Positions 7,415-7,457 of a stretch of 7,457 nt of DNA are shown piece by piece. Under the pieces are notes generated by a model, which had not been told where the DNA came from, did no database searches, and saw nothing but the letters and a program-made list of their open reading frames with translations. Location: assembly GCA_945485625.1 (NCBI GenBank), contig CALYSH010000068.1, forward strand, positions 1-7,457. Direction: 5' to 3'. Source of the DNA: an uncultured Lachnospiraceae bacterium (GTDB taxonomy: Bacteria > Bacillota > Clostridia > Lachnospirales > Lachnospiraceae). Numbering within the stretch: position 1 is the first letter of the stretch; the number at the start of each line of letters is the position of its first letter. Position numbers and translations under genes: made by a program.

Positions 7415-7457
7415 TTTCGAATCAACGCTGCCCCGGTCCCCAGGCTGCGCTCCGGCC

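Larger units (their letters stand above)
7366..7457 (-). other. Region upstream of GH95, cut by the window edge
   Basis: This 92-nt stretch holds the GH95 ribosome binding site and the hairpin. I see no convincing -35/-10 promoter pair. One minus-strand frame is open from the edge for 21 codons and ends in TGA at 7391-7393, 25 nt before the GH95 ATG. It could be the tail of an upstream gene, but the peptide (AGAQPGDRGSVDSKHAGDGV then G) is Gly-rich and unrecognisable. The stretch looks richer in G+C than the adaptor genes. Confidence 0.3.

Noticed and set aside
7366..7425. Longer start (TTG at 7425) for the GH95 gene
   Set aside because: There is no ribosome binding site before it, the extra residues do not look like GH95, and the ATG at 7365 has AAGGAG and the family-typical N-terminus.
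7405..7440. TTCGAAT motif resembling a tRNA T-loop on the plus strand
   Set aside because: The flanking bases form only a partial T-stem and no acceptor, D or anticodon arm could be found.
1..7457. CRISPR array, insertion sequence or tandem repeats
   Set aside because: No regularly spaced direct repeats, terminal inverted repeats or transposase-like frames were seen; the window is almost entirely filled by four co-directional genes.

Overview
The window reads as a gut-type Clostridia chromosome segment, most likely Lachnospiraceae. The evidence is two lipoproteins with type II signal peptides, no outer-membrane partner, AGGAGG-class ribosome binding sites, mid-range G+C and a cytoplasmic-type GH95 enzyme. 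The assignment rests on style and gene content and is not a proven identification. All four genes lie on the minus strand, so transcription runs from the right edge to the left edge. Nothing convincing is encoded on the plus strand.

In transcription order, a 92-nt leader (7366-7457) carries a GNRA-capped hairpin and a strong ribosome binding site. It is followed by a complete GH95-family alpha-L-fucosidase-type glycoside hydrolase (4927-7365, 812 aa, no signal peptide). After 26 nt comes a lipoprotein membrane-fusion (periplasmic-adaptor-like) protein (3764-4900, 378 aa). Its stop overlaps, as ATGA, the start of a second and unusually long lipoprotein (1620-3767, 715 aa). That protein reads as two complete adaptor units fused head to tail. 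Its stop overlaps, as TAATG, the start of an FtsX/MacB-like ABC permease (1-1620), which is cut off by the left edge after 540 residues.

The last three genes look like one MacAB/YknXYZ-style machine: extracytoplasmic adaptors anchored by lipid, plus a permease with a large extracytoplasmic domain. The rest of the permease and an ABC ATPase should lie beyond the left edge. The GH95 enzyme would act inside the cell on imported fucosylated oligosaccharides. Its functional link to the export-type machine is unclear, although the spacing suggests co-transcription. The most unusual items are the double-unit adaptor (three adaptor units feeding one permease) and the aromatic-rich hairpin tips of two of those units. 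There is no stretch over 300 bases without a gene.
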